From NCBI GenBank assembly GCA_963931865.1, contig OZ007512.1, positions 13,341,762-13,405,761 of the forward strand: a DNA stretch of 64,000 nt, written 5' to 3'. The position numbers and the translations under genes were made by a program. The notes under the pieces were generated by a model that was not told where the DNA came from, made no database searches, and saw nothing but the letters and a program-made list of their open reading frames with translations. Source of the DNA: Axinella damicornis (lineage: Eukaryota; Porifera; Demospongiae; Axinellida; Axinellidae). Below, piece after piece: positions 45,386 through 57,805 of this stretch (positions within the stretch are counted from its first letter, which is position 1; every line of letters starts with the position of its first letter).

Positions 45386-45512
45386 TAAGCATGATGACAC
45401 GTCACATGACATGCCACTAAGCATGATGACACGTCACATGACATGCCACTAAGCATGATGACACGTCACATGACATGCCACTAAGCATGATGACACGTCA
45501 CACGACATGCCA
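45386..45512 (+). repeat. Minisatellite, 32-bp unit, about 4 copies
   Basis: CACTAAGCATGATGACACGT plus CACATGACATGC, nearly perfect; one C/T change in the last unit. Confidence 0.95.
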
Positions 45513-46191
45513 CTCCACTGCATGAATAGAAAGGACATGTATGTTTACAGCTGTCAGGGGGAATTAGGGACGATGTCATAATGATGTCACTTCCTGAAGA
45601 GGATGTGTGCCAGATGGCTACCCATCCCACTGACCTGCAGCTGGAAATGAAACTGCAAATTCTGCAACCACAGAAATTCCCCGCCCTCGAGAATGGCACA
45701 TGATTTTTATGCTTCCTGTCAGAGTCCAGACAGTTTGTCTTCCACTTGCCGCAGAGAGCTGCCTTACACATAATGTCACTAATACTAATATTAACAGCCA
45801 ACTTTCACGATGATGTCATAGCATCTTTCAATTAATATCTCAGCTGTCAGAATTTGCATCCTGTTAAATCCATAGCAACAGTGGTGTTATAAACGTCATG
45901 CATCCGCCAACTTGTACAGCTTTTCATATTCCGGTGTTCATCTTGTATTTTACTTGTAACAGTGTAATAATTATTGACTGCAAGCACGCATGTGCATGTG
46001 AACTGATCATGAGAAATATTTCACACTGTTGTCATGGATTCATGGTACCGCAAACAAACTTCACCCTCGGACTGACTATGCCCTCAGACTCAATTGATAT
46101 ACTGCCACATGTAAATCCATGACAACTACTTTTCTTTAACTACAATTTGCCCCAAGGAATCGTGGGATAGCCACATAGTTGTCTCTTCTGA

Positions 46192-46238
46192 GGATAAGTC
46201 AGTAATCTCTAGTAATCCCTAGTAATCCCTAGTAATCT
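46192..46238 (+). repeat. AGTAATCTCTAGTAATC short repeat
   Basis: AGTAATCYCTAGTAATCYCT repeats here and again at 46913-46942; a related GGAGATTACTGGAATTTACT array lies at 53545-53592. Confidence 0.8.
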
Positions 46239-46742
46239 TCATGTTGCACACGTACAGTTTAACATACCAGTGTGCTCTATCATATGGTTAGCCCCATACA
46301 AGCACTGCCATTAGTTAATTGGTAAAGAATTTAACATTAAATTTTAATTCTTATGACTGCATGAGCGAAATACATTTCGGCCATCGTGTTTCTAACATGT
46401 ATAGTAGTCACTAGTAATCTGACTGCTTCCACTTGACAAACTTATTACTACGTAGATGACATCATGGCTATGCTGAATATAGACATTCCTGGTTTCCCCG
46501 GTCACCATGATAACCTCCTAGTGCACAGCTGAGCTGCATACTTGGAGTTCTTGCGCTTCTAATGTGATCCATTCAATCTTCTAAATTTCCCCAAGTAGCT
46601 TCAGTTAGTCCATGCAACGTCAGACCAGGAATTCGTTTCAGTATTAGAACAATATACACAGCTTGGGTTTTGTGGACCAGTATTATTGTATAAACGTCGG
46701 AGAGGAGGAGGAGGGAGGACAAGGGAGGAGGATAGGGCTGGT

Positions 46743-46777
<35 letters not shown>
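46743..46777 (+). repeat. G homopolymer, about 35
   Basis: Longest G-run in the window, preceded by a GGAGGAGG-type purine tract. Confidence 0.95.
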
Positions 46778-46778
<1 letters not shown>

Positions 46779-47439
46779 TATATGTCCTCTTAACTGAAAA
46801 TGTTGAAGCTGCCGTGGTGCGTTCCCCTGTTTCCTGGTACATTGATAGTCTTCAGTAGGGAAACACAATCCTTCAGTTTCCCGTTCCTGGGGGAACTGCG
46901 AACTGTTTGTAGTACTCTCCAGTAATCTCTAGTAATCTCTAGTGCAGTGTAAGCACATCTCGGTTGGGGGAAAACTAATTATACTGTGCTTGATATTCAG
47001 AAAATGGCTACACACGCTACACAACAAGTCACATACATAAGCATTGCAAATTGAAAGTTATTGCAGCATGAGCCTATAGGACACACGGTCACCATCAGAT
47101 ATTGGGACTTCAGAGTTTCGTACAGAGGAGCTCACCCTGGGACCCCACCAACAAGAATTCCCAAAGTTGTTATTTTAGTAGGAGTACCTGTAATACAAAT
47201 GTACAATCACTTTTCTCCTATACGTACATCACTGGATATCATCAGCTACAAGAATTCCGGAGCTGCAGTGGCTACCTGAATAAATTCCCTGCAGAGCAGA
47301 CGGCCCTAGGAGTAGTGTTTTTACGACTGATCAGTCTTCTCCCCCAACAAAATCCTGTATGAATCCCTCGAGTTTGTATGTTTCACTCCACATACAGTGT
47401 ATATAATTGTATCCTAAACGTAATAACAGTTCGAAGCTA

Positions 47440-47852
47440 GTACTCCGGCCGGAGCCCTGGATGGCCAGTACTCTGTGGCCGGAGCCCTGGATGGCCAGTA
47501 CTCCGGCTGGAGCCCTGGATGGCCAGTACTCTGTGGCCGGAGCCCTGGATGGCCAGTACTCCGCGGCCGGAGCCCTGGATGGCCAGTACTCCACGGCCAG
47601 AGCCCTGGATGGCCAGTACTCCACGGCCGGAACCCTGGATGGCCAGTACTCCGCGGCCGGAGCCCTGGATGGCCAGTACTCCTCGGCCGGAGCCCTGGAT
47701 GGCCAGTACTCCGGCCAGAGCCCTGGATGGCCAGTACTCTGCAGCCGGAGCCCTGGATGGCCAGTACTCCGCGGCCGGAGCCCTGGATGGCCAGTACTCC
47801 GGCCGGAGCCCTGGATGGCCAGTACTCCGGCCGGAGCCCTGGATGGCCAGCC
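47440..47852 (+). repeat. GC-rich minisatellite, 30-bp unit (some 25 or 26), about 14 copies
   Basis: GGCCGGAGCCCTGGATGGCC plus AGTACTCCGC, with deletions of GGCC or GCGG in several units. Open in several frames on both strands; not a gene. Confidence 0.95.
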
Positions 47853-48635
47853 AAACAGACATGCTGTATAATATATGGATATATTTCAGCTGATGTAATG
47901 ACAAGATGCTGAAGAGATTTCTGTCTTTTGAGGTGTTCTATTGTACGCATGACTCTTCTCTGGAGCTAACGTGCATGTACCCTGCATCATGTGCATTGTG
48001 CTGTCAAAGTGAGCAATGGCGGTCAATGGGTTAGAGAACACTTTCCTTTCGATACCTAGTGACTCCGCAGACTATGTTGTAACTTACATAACCGTACAAT
48101 GACATGCATATAACAGGGTGTTCCGGACTTTACCCATGTAAACACCCATTATGGCAGCCTTGGCCAGTGTTAAAGGTCTCTGGCTGCAACCAATCAGCAT
48201 TGCCCTCGGTCTCACCGCACCTCTGATGAGGCCTACAGCTTTCTGTTACATGCCATGTCCGGCAATTTGCTCGCTATGGTTACAATCAACACCTGTGGCA
48301 ACCATTTCAGGCACGGTGTTATTATGCAAGATGACATAATAGCAAGGGGCTGATGGTATGCTCCACAGTGTACTCCAGGGTTTTCTTGGATACTAATAAC
48401 GCACTCTAGGATATTAACAATGCTGTCTAGGATATTCTTGAATATCAACAATGAGGCACGGATATGTTTGTGTACTATTAATGTAGAGTTCGGGGGAAAT
48501 TTGGTATACACATTGTTGTGGTTTGACCCCCAGCAAAGTTATTGGCAAACGACACCCCTACCTCTCGCTGTCATGACACCCCTACCTCTTGCTCTCCGAG
48601 TCTCCACTATCCCACTCTGCCATGCCACAGACTCA

Positions 48636-48745
48636 GCAGTGGGTGTGGCAGGGGAGTGGCAGTGGGTGTGGCAGGGGTGTGGCAGTGGGTGTGGCAGGGG
48701 AGTGGCAGTGGGTGTGGCAGTGGGTGTGTCAGAGGAGTGGCAGTA
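48636..48745 (+). repeat. G-rich minisatellite, about 18-bp unit
   Basis: GTGGCAGTGGGTGTGGCAGG repeats six to seven times with GGAGTGG/GGTGTGG variants. Confidence 0.9.
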
Positions 48746-49027
48746 CCGAGTTGCATGACATTGTCCTTGTAATGTGCAGGAAAGGGGTATCAATATTCCG
48801 TTCCTAAGGCTGCAATCCTTGGCCAATGACTTTAGCTATACGCGACCCATTCTTGGGTATTTCATGCTCCTAACGTGATCAAAACGCCTTGGTTGAGCAC
48901 AACTGCTGTTTGCGGATCATCATCTACAAAAATCAATTCAGCTTTAGTATAATCCAATATGAATAGTAAAAAATGCAATTATACTTTAGCTGTAAACTGC
49001 AACTATAGCTATGAAATGTATGAAATT

Positions 49028-49065
49028 TTAGCCTTGGTCCCAGGCCACGTGGGAATGAGGCTGCC
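49028..49065. mobile_element. Small hairpin element, GCCTCGTTCCCAGG family
   Basis: TAGCCTTGGTCCCAGGCCAC pairs with CACGTGGGAATGAGGCT. Confidence 0.6.
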
Positions 49066-49789
49066 TGCACTTCCACTGCTAGTGTAACAAACACCAACCT
49101 CAAATACCAAGATTCCCAAATTGATACTCCACATTCCAGGCTTATGTACTGTGCATTCCAGAGAACAGAACAAGGAGATTTCAGGTGGCTAAGAAGAGGA
49201 AGTCACCTGGGACGCATTTTGGAGCTAAGAAACTGTGATCTAAGTGATAGGTTGGGCCGTCTCAGGATATGACCCTCGCTTCTGTCCTTCTCAAATTCCT
49301 ATGAGACTGTGATGTAAGTGATAGGCAATGACACGATGGGACGTCCCAGCACATGACCCTCGTTTCTGTCCATCTCAAGTTCCTCTTTTCCGTGTAAGGA
49401 GACTCATTTCTGAGCACATGTTTATATTGTGTGTAGGAAATCGCCTTGGTTACGTCTGTGATCATGAAACACATGCAGTCAACAGTGTATGCAAAGCTGA
49501 GGAAATGGGACTAATGTGGTACGAACATGTCCAACATTCGGCTGGTTTCCCTTCAGAGATCCTGTTTTGAATACACACACTGGTTCCGTCTGTTTGTGCA
49601 CACATGCAAGATACTGTAACTCTTCACATTATCCCGTGTGTGTATTCAAAACGGTATCCCTGCATGAATCTAAAGGGTACGAACCAGTCCAACGTCGGAC
49701 ATACGTACAAGGGTATCCCATTTCAATACTCTGTTTTGACTGTGATTTGTGTTGATGCAGATGTAACCAAGGTAATCAAAGTGATTAGG

Positions 49790-50232
49790 GTCAAAGTTCA
49801 ACCTACTAACATCATTGGAATGCTCCATTCGTGCTGATCACAATAGTGCAAATCCCCGCTTCATATCTCCTTCCTAGCCAAAGATACTTATCATAGTATG
49901 TAGTCCAATAATTCCTTCTCTGTGTATCCAGTGTCAAATGAAAGACACATCATATCTTGGTGTGTGAATGAGATATGAAGCTGGAGATTGTGCCATTGTG
50001 ATCAGCATGAAAACAGCTTTGAAATGATGTCCTAAAATTGGTTTTTATTGTCGGTTACATTTTTGCCAAAATCACACTCGACCAAAGGCTATAATCCATG
50101 GTTTTTCACAATTTTGGGTCAAAATTCAACCTACAGCAAAATTGACATCATTGGAATGCTCTATTCATGCTGATCACAATGGTACAAATCCCAGCTTCCT
50201 ATCTCATTCCTAGCTCAAGATACCTAGCATAG
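49790..50232 (-). mobile_element. GATATGAAGCTGGGATT elements, one full and one partial, minus strand
   Basis: 49952-50232 is a full copy read on the minus strand; 49790-49900 is a second, truncated copy. The spacer between them carries the GTGTATCCAGTGTCAAATGA string of the array at 29.6-30.7 kb, so this is a piece of the same tandem structure. Confidence 0.85.
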
Positions 50233-50247
50233 TATAAACACATATAG

Positions 50248-50338
50248 CCTCGTTCCCAGGCCTTTTGCACTTCCAGTTTTTGATGATTGCTTACTGTATG
50301 CAATAAAAATGGAGGTGTAGAAGGCCTGGGAACGAGGC
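50248..50338. mobile_element. Hairpin element, variant with CTTCTACA stem
   Basis: CCTCGTTCCCAGGCCTTTTG..CTTCCAGTTTTTGATGATTG with AAAAATGGAGGTGTAGAAGG..CCTGGGAACGAGGC. Same variant as 22668-22752. Confidence 0.75.
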
Positions 50339-50762
50339 GTGAGTGTAGTCTTCAACTTTGGCACAGAGGTAGACGAGGTTACCAGGAAGCTAGTTCCTCA
50401 GTTTCTTCCTCAGTTTCTTCCTCAGTTTCTAGTTACTTCCTCAGTTGCTGGTTGTGAACAGAAAGACCAGGTGCACTTTCAAGGACCAGCTACATTGAGG
50501 AAACCTCCCAACTCACCCCAATACCAGGAATTGTTTTGATGTGCTAGGAAGTAGAAAGTCACCACACCAAAACAGGCCAGGGTCAAGGCTGGGCCTGGAC
50601 AAGTATGCTCACAAGTAGCCCGGGAATGGTTTGTATGTCTGTGGGCAAGAGAACCAATTAGTTGGATAGCAACTGCCATGCTACGTATGTACGCAATTTT
50701 ATATCTTAAATTTCCATTTTAACAGGAAAAGTCCCTTAAGCCTGCAATGTCTGGTCCACCAG

Positions 50763-50822
50763 GGAGCCTCGGTCGATCCCAGGCTCTCTCCTTTTTGAGG
50801 AGAGAGCCTGGGACCGAGGCTG
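50763..50822. mobile_element. Hairpin element, GCCTCGTTCCCAGG family
   Basis: GAGCCTCGGTCGATCCCAGG, CTCTCTCC and complement GGAGAGAGCCTGGGACCGAG. Confidence 0.75.
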
Positions 50823-51394
50823 GGAGTCCTGAAGGGTCGGGTGCTGCGCATTGCTAGCTAACACCAGTTGATCCGTCCGTCCGTCCAGTTGACCCGCTTC
50901 CTGACGCTTCAAGACGACGAACACCATCTAACTGTTAAAATGTTCCTGTAGTCCCATTGCCAGCTACGCAGAACCCTCAGCTACATTCCATCCAAGCAGG
51001 TAGCATATATGAGACAAACATAATTATAATCTTCGTAAAACTGTAATTTTAATGGCCTGGGTTTCGCAATGGGGACTATCCTCCAGGAATGCATGACCAG
51101 TTGTAGCTCGCTAAGTGGCACTTTGGCCTGATTTTCTCCTGCAAAGAACCCATGCAGGTTTGTGCGTGCAATTAATTCCACAATGCACTCCGACCCATTA
51201 CATCACTCAATATTATTTTGGGAATAATCAGCACGTACGCTCTCAGGAAATACTGACATCTGATCGGGAAAGGCTGAGGGGTGTGATAACGTGATGTATT
51301 CCCCTTGTTGTACCAACTGTTGCTCACTGTTTCCACACGGAAACCTGCTTTCTCTCCCTCCGATCCCCGGACAAACATCCTTCCACAGTGAGGC

Positions 51395-51625
51395 TAATTC
51401 GCTTAATTACTGGATATGGATGTGCTCAAACAGCCATAGCGCCTGTAGCTGGGCATATTTCCTTCCACAAACCCAGTTACTAATCACAGTTGCTGGATAC
51501 TCTCAAATTGTGGCTGGGCCAACTTCCTTCCCGATAACCAACTTACTAACCACAGTTACTGGATACGCCCAAATGGCCACCTGTGACTAGCTGGCCAAAC
51601 TTCCGTCCCTTACTAATCACAGTTG
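51395..51625 (+). repeat. Diverged tandem repeat, about 72-bp unit, 3-4 copies
   Basis: TTACTAATCACAGTTGCTGG, ATA(C/T)..TCAAA..GGCTGGGCCAACTTCCTTCC recur at 70-75-bp spacing. Confidence 0.8.
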
Positions 51626-52215
51626 CCATATATGGAGTCACTTCCCCTGGCTGCAGCTGTGGACTTCACTCAGGCTGCGCATGTGCAGAATTGTAAACAA
51701 ACAAAGACTTTAATTACTTCCTGTCCGTGATCACTGTCATGCCAAACACAACAGCCTCTACCTTCTTCAGAGGGTTCACTGTTGAGCAAACACGTTTACT
51801 GACTTAGAACTTTCCCCAACAAGGAGAGCACAGTGATTCGGAGCGGTCACATGGCAATTAGTAGCTAATCGTCTTCTGCCATCAGATCAGGATATCTGCA
51901 CAGTCGGCATCCGCTGTACAACGGTTTCCACACAACACAAGCAACCATTTAGGACTTTGGCGCTACCTCAAAATGGATGTTGAAATTCAAATAATTGACA
52001 TTACATCATAGAATTTACTAGCTTCTGGGTGGGGGATCATCGTCACAAGACTCACTCCAATCAAATTACAGGAATCACACAATGGTTCATCTGACTAGCA
52101 CAGGGAGATTAAGATTTTGGAGGTTCACTAATTGCCCATCAGAGTTTGGGAAAAGGTTCTCTTGCAACAGATTGTGCAGTGTAAGTTACCGCTGTGAAGC
52201 TCAGCCTAGATGAGC

Positions 52216-52290
52216 TGAGATTCGTTCCACGGGGGTACCGGTCTGAGATTCGTTCCACTGGAGTACCGATCTGAGATACGTTCCACTGCA
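52216..52290 (+). repeat. Tandem repeat, about 29-bp unit, 3 copies
   Basis: TGAGATTCGTTCCACTGGAG plus TACCGATC, with small changes. Confidence 0.9.
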
Positions 52291-53357
52291 ACACATACTA
52301 AACAGCTGGAATCATTTAAAGTGGCTTGTGACTTGAAGAATTCAATTAGCAGTTTGACCCGCTTGGCTGCGAACTTGATATCACTGAAGTGTGCCAGAGA
52401 AAGCTGCATTCCTTGGCTAAACTAATACATTACTGATGACTTTCTAATAGCCTCGGGCCAGCAACACCTGCCACATGCAATAGTTTATCACTTCCAGATA
52501 TGCTGCCATGTTTGCGTATCGGTGAACGAGGAATCCTTTGAACAAGTAGGGGCGTAGGGCGTGAAGAATGCCAGTGGCGGTACCAACAGAAGCTATGGGA
52601 AGAGAAACGGTTTGTTGCTAGGCAACAATATCCTTCAAATCGGCTGTTCGGCACATATATAAGCACCTGGCTGTATTAACAGGAGGTTAATAAAACTCCA
52701 AAGGGCTTACCCTTCCAATACGTAGCAGGTAAATATAATATTGTGTCAAAGTTTGGAGGCCAATACTGCCAATTGATCGCCGCATGAATTTTCGTATGCT
52801 TCTTGCCATGACAACTCACATTATTTTGACGGCTCACACAACCAGTGAGAACGCTCTCACATTTACATATCGTCATGACAACTGCCAATTAACTGTAAAC
52901 ACATTCTAAGAAGTCTGCAGTCATGATAAGTGATTAGACACCCACCACTGGTATCCCACGATGTACACAACCATATCACCAGTTGTCGTCAAAATTACCC
53001 CATGAATCGACTTTTTGAGCCGGCAAATCTTAATGACTACCACACTTTTGTGGCTGAGGAATCCAGCAACACAATGTTTGTACCTAAATGTAATCTGATA
53101 TTAATTGGCAGTAATTAGCTCCCAGTTTATCAAAACCTGTATGAGGCACACGTGTGCTATGACAACTGTTTGGACAAACACTTAACTTGCTGCTGGAGCA
53201 TGTAATGATATTCATTGTCAACAGGACAAAGGTGCTCCATCTACACTGCAGCTGCAATTACATATTTGAACCTTGTGTACCAAGTGGCAACTCAATGGCA
53301 CAGGAATATTGGTGTGCAACTCACAGAATTGCAACTCATGCAACACAACCTAGATTC

Positions 53358-53426
53358 GTCCAGGCCCCGCCCCAGCTTGCAGTATGACAACAACACAAGC
53401 TTGGGTGGAGCCTGAGGTCGAGGCTA
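53358..53426. mobile_element. Degraded hairpin element
   Basis: GTCCAGGCCCCGCCCCAGCT, CAGTATGACAACAACA, AGCTTGGGTGGAGCCTGAGG..CGAGGCTA: core and right end of the family with a decayed left end. Confidence 0.55.
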
Positions 53427-53544
53427 CCTAACTAACCTAAAAACCTTGGCAGCAAGCAATGGTGACCAATGGGAAGACAAAGCTTTTGCTCTGATGACAA
53501 ACACTCACCGTCAGAGGTACAGTAGTTTACCGGAGTTTAGTTGG

Positions 53545-53592
53545 AGATTACTGGAATTTACTGGAGATTACTGGAATTTACTAGAGATTACT
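53545..53592 (+). repeat. Short tandem repeat GGAGATTACTGGAATTTACT
   Basis: About two and a half copies of a 20-bp unit. Confidence 0.85.
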
Positions 53593-53689
53593 GAGGCCTG
53601 TTATTCTCCAGCTGGAGCTCAAAAAAACATGTTCAACATAATTATGACATCTTTTGGCTACAATACACGCCTGATAGGTGTACTGTGTG

Positions 53690-53762
53690 TACGGCCTCAT
53701 TCCCAGGCCACACAGAAAACGGAAAGACTTTCACTACTCCGCATGACCTGGGAACGAGGCTA
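53690..53762. mobile_element. Hairpin element, GCCTCGTTCCCAGG family
   Basis: CGGCCTCATTCCCAGGCCAC with CATGACCTGGGAACGAGGCT. Confidence 0.65.
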
Positions 53763-53887
53763 TGTTGTAAAAGGCTCACATTGGAGCTTTGTACTGAGTA
53801 TGAAAATTATAAAAAAACATATTAATGTTGCTGGCATAAAAATGCCACATCCTACTCAGAACCTATTATGCTCAAAGCAAAGCTGGC

Positions 53888-54895
53888 ATGCATACTGGGC
53901 TCGTTGCTACACAAGGGTGGCATACTGGGCTCGTTAACTGCTACACAAGGGTGGCATACTGGGCTCGTTGCTACACAAGGGTGGCATACTGGGCTCGTTG
54001 CTACACAAGGGTGGCATACTGGGTTCGTTGCTACACAAGGGTGGCATACTGGGCTCGTTGCTACACAAGGGTGGCATACTGGGCTCGTTGCTACACAAGG
54101 GTGGCATACTGGGCTCGTTGCTACACAAGGGTGGCATACTGGGCTCGTTGCTACACAAGGGTGGCATACTGGGCTTGTTGCTACACAAGGGTGGCATACT
54201 GGGCTCGTTGCTACACAAGGGTGGCATACTGGGCTCGTTGCTACACAAGGGTGGCATACTGGGCTCGTTGCTACACAAGGGTGGCATACTGGGCTCGTTG
54301 CTACACAAGGGTGGCATACTGGGCTCGTTGCTACACAAGGGTGGCATACTGGGCTCGTTGCTACGCAAGGGTGGGTCACTGCGTGTCACAGCTGCGTATA
54401 CTGGGCTCGTTGCTACACAACGGTGGGTCACTGCGTGTCACAGCTGCGTATACTGGGCTCGTTGCTATAGCAAGGGTGGGTCACTGCGTGTCACAGCTGC
54501 GTATACTGGGCTCGTTGCTACACAACGGTGGGTCACTGCGTGTCACAGCTGCGTATACTGGGCTCGTTGCTATAGCAAGGGTGGGTCACTACGTGTCACA
54601 GCTGCGTATACTGGGCTCGTTGCTACACAAGGGTGGCATACTGGGCTCGTTGCTACACAAGGGTGGCATACTGGGCTCGTTGCTACACAAGGGTGGCATA
54701 CTGGGCTCGTTGCTATACACAAGGGTGGCATACTGGGCTCGTTGCTACACAAGGGTGGGTGGGTCACTGCGTGTCACAGCTGCGTATACTGGGCTCGTTG
54801 CTACACAAGGGTGGGTCACTGCGTGTCACAGCTGGTATACTGGGCTCGTTGCTATAGCAACGGTGGGTCACTGCGTGTCACAGCTGCGTACATGG
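53888..54895 (+). repeat. Minisatellite of about 1 kb with higher-order structure
   Basis: About 15 units of 30 bp (CTGGGCTCGTTGCTACACAA plus GGGTGGCATA) at 53888-54361 are nearly identical. They are followed by longer units of about 52 bp that add CACTGCGTGTCACAGCTGCG and alternate ACACAACGG with ATAGCAAGG. Then 30-bp units return, then more long units. Confidence 0.95.
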
Positions 54896-55847
54896 ACCCT
54901 GTGTACTTAATACCATGTATGGGCATAACAAGGCATTGCTCAGCATAGTATGTTGGGTTAATTTCATCAGGGTACTTAGCGACGGAGAAAGAGGTCCTAG
55001 GAGGTGCTGGGATTTATACAAATTTTGTCTTAGCACATGTACATGACCTTTGACCCTCACCATAAGAAGAATCTCTATAGCCTTAGCTAACCCAAAGTCC
55101 AACATTTCCTACAAAGTGCATGATTGGGAACCTAGCTATCTAGCTACTTTCTGCCCCAGGGGATGTGAGGGAACAATCGTGCACAAGAGATTATATGGGA
55201 CTGAGTATAGGTAATAACATTCCCCTTCTTTTGTTTGCTTTTTGAGAGGTGGAGTTCGATAGGCCATCACAAAATTATATATTTCTTTATTGCAGCCAGA
55301 CTGATGTCCGTGCGATCCCTCCACGGCCACCTGTGTCCTGATTGCTATCGTACTGTCAGAACAACATTCTTCAGTAGATTATCAACCAGGGCTATCCAAA
55401 TGGTTGTCACAGTACATCACCATGGCAACCGTACACAATGTGGCAGAGGATAGTAATGGTCCAATCAGCTGTGAAGACAGTGGCAGTGGTTAGCCTGGTG
55501 CTACAGGGCCGCAAGAATCTGTCCTTTGAAGCCAGTAGTACACGCTGCAGACAATCTGCCGGCACTTTCCTCTCAAGCCTCAACTACAAACGACTGTCGT
55601 CCCATTTTACTCCAGCGGGTAATTGGTCTCAGAGTAGAGGTTACTCCAGTGGCACAACAGGACGTTCACTGACCAGTGCAGGCCTCAGGGCACTGACCAT
55701 TTTTTCCATCTCACAGAGAACAATCATCACGTACAGTCGAAACATCTATTTCAAAACTGAAGTTGTACCCGGTTGAGAGTCGATGAGATTTGCAGTAATG
55801 CCCATCTGAGTATACATGCTTGAATTGGACTGATTCATGCAGGTGTA

Positions 55848-56312
55848 GTCTGGCCCCAGACCCAAACCAACCCCAGTGCAGATATTGCTCCCAGGTCTGC
55901 GCCTGGGTTGGTGTGGTCTGGGCCCCAGACACAAACCAATTTAACCCTGTTGCTCCCAGATTTGCACCTGGTTTGGTGTGGTCTGGGCCCCAGACACAAA
56001 CCAATTTAACCCTGTTGCTCCCAGGTCTGCGCCTGGGTTGGTGTGGTCTGGGGCCCAGACACAAACCAATTTAACCCTGTTGCTCCCAGCACCTGGGATG
56101 GTGTGGTCTGGGCCCCAGACACAAACCAATTTAACCCTGTTGCTCCCAGCGCCTGGGATGGTGTGGCCTGGACCCCAGACACAAACAAATTTAACCCTGC
56201 TGCTCCCAGATCTGCGCCTGGGTTGGTGTGGTCTGGGGCCCAGACACAAACCAATTTAACCCTGTTGCTCCCAGATCTGCACCTGGGTTGGCATGGTCTG
56301 GGCCTGACTATC
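55848..56312 (+). repeat. Minisatellite, 58-65-bp unit, about 7 copies
   Basis: GGTTGGTGTGGTCTGGGCCC, CAGACACAAACCAATTTAAC, CCTGTTGCTCCCAG and a variable GATCTGCGCCTG segment. Confidence 0.95.
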
Positions 56313-56984
56313 TCAGCTGGTGCCAACATACCTAAGTGGGACCTAAATCTAATTCACGCTGTGTTGTCACAGCAGGTGGTTTTGTTGATAGGATAATCTT
56401 AACCATTTGTTTGTACACTGGCCGCACTAATCATCTAGTTGCCACGGCAACATCAGGCATGAAGTGGCTCACAACTTAGGGAGGTAATTGATCTATGCAA
56501 CACACCCTCACGAACAATACACAGGAATTTGGTCTTTAATTGATGAACTATGTTTTTGTTGCGTATGCTGAGGTCGTAAAACCGGTCAGACGTGATGAGT
56601 ATTCAAATGTGCGTGACTGATGACAGCCACAGTGATATAGCGCTGCACCCGAACACGTACTAGCAACATTTTGTTTATAGAATGATTGCATTGACGTCAT
56701 CAATTCCATATAACTTTGCGTCACTTCTGCGCATAATGGACATCTTGGGCGCACACCTCGGCAGCTGTTTGCTATGGGGACTATACAATCGGTGTGGCTG
56801 CTTCTCACACACAACATGCAGTTAATCCTGACGTCTAACTATAGCAGCTGTGATCATGCATATCCCTGGAGCTCCACGCCTCATGACTCACCCACATTTT
56901 GAAAGTGAATGTTGTATGCAGATAGAATGTTCTAACACAGAGATCCTATCATCCTGATTAATAATCAAACTGACAACCTGGAAT

Positions 56985-57165
56985 CAGGCTGACAATGGCC
57001 TGGGAACGAGACTGACAATGGCCTGGAATGAGGCTCACAATGGCTCGGGAATGAGGCTGACAATGGCCTGGAATGAGGCTCACAATGGCTCGGGAATGAG
57101 GCTGACAATGGCCTGGAATGAGGCTCACAATGGTTCGGGAATGTGACAAGGAGAGGTCTTGCAAA
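56985..57165 (+). repeat. Tandem repeat from hairpin-element ends
   Basis: GGCCTGGAATGAGGCTCACA and ATGGCTCGGGAATGAGGCTG alternate about four times: a second place where the terminal sequence of the hairpin family grew into a tandem array. Confidence 0.85.
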
Positions 57166-57781
57166 TGAGGCTAGCAATGGCCACAGAATAAAGCTAGGAA
57201 TCAGCCAGTGAAGACGCACCATTTCCTCTTGTGGTCCACCCTCCACCCACCTGGTGGGTTCAGAGGATCAGGAGGACAAATTCCAGACTGGGTCAAATTC
57301 CGACAGGGTCAATGGTGACCAGTCAAACTCTTGTGGCTGGGGTACCCGAGGTCAGCAAAGTACATACCTCGAAATACCCTAACACTTAAAAATGGATCTA
57401 CAACTTGAAGTTAAATTAGCAGCTGTTGTGATCTACTCGCTGTTCTGGGCTCCCCTGCAACCAAACTCCATTCCAACTCAATGAAAGACCTTGGAACAGG
57501 GCTATATACTGCTGAATTTTGGACAACTGTGACACCATCACTATGGCAACCAGCCTCACTACAAATGATGAAATGTCAGTCAAAACAAGCACTTCTTAGA
57601 ACAGTGAAGGAACAAGTATTAATGGAAACCAACATCTAAAGTTGCTGATCAACAAGCGTTCAACATGGCCTAAACAATGATCCCCGAGGGAAAATGAAAT
57701 ATAGGTCAAAGACAAGCACTTCCTGGAACGGGGAAGCCACAAGTATCAGCGGAAGACTACATTAAAAGTTCCTGATCAAGA

Positions 57782-57805
57782 CCCCCCCCCCCCCCCCCCC
57801 CCCCC
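57782..57805 (+). repeat. C homopolymer, about 24
   Basis: Uninterrupted C-run. Confidence 0.95.

Larger units (their letters stand above)
44734..46647. mobile_element. 1.9-kb element with inverted ends of about 170 bp
   Basis: Left end 44734-44910: ATACTGAAACGAATTCCTCG, TCTGACGTTGC, GGATCACATTAGAAGC, CAAGAACTCCAAGTATGCAG, CTCAGCTGTGCACTA, GGGGAAACCAGGAATGTC. The right end, 46647 back to 46450, carries the same strings inverted. TA flanks both ends (ACTAATACTG and CAGTATTAGA), so a TA target is possible. The interior has no long ORF and includes the minisatellite at 45386-45512. A non-autonomous DNA element or fold-back. Confidence 0.75.

Noticed and set aside
47407..47950. Five overlapping ORFs of 124-178 codons on both strands
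   Set aside because: Products of the 30-bp GC-rich minisatellite.
53888..54948. Overlapping ORFs of 326 and 340 codons, plus antisense ORFs
   Set aside because: All come from a 30-bp minisatellite without stop codons. The translations are pure unit repeats in several frames at once.
55438..55776. ORF of 112 codons between minisatellites
   Set aside because: No recognisable domain, no supporting splice structure and compositional features of random sequence. It cannot be excluded without transcripts.
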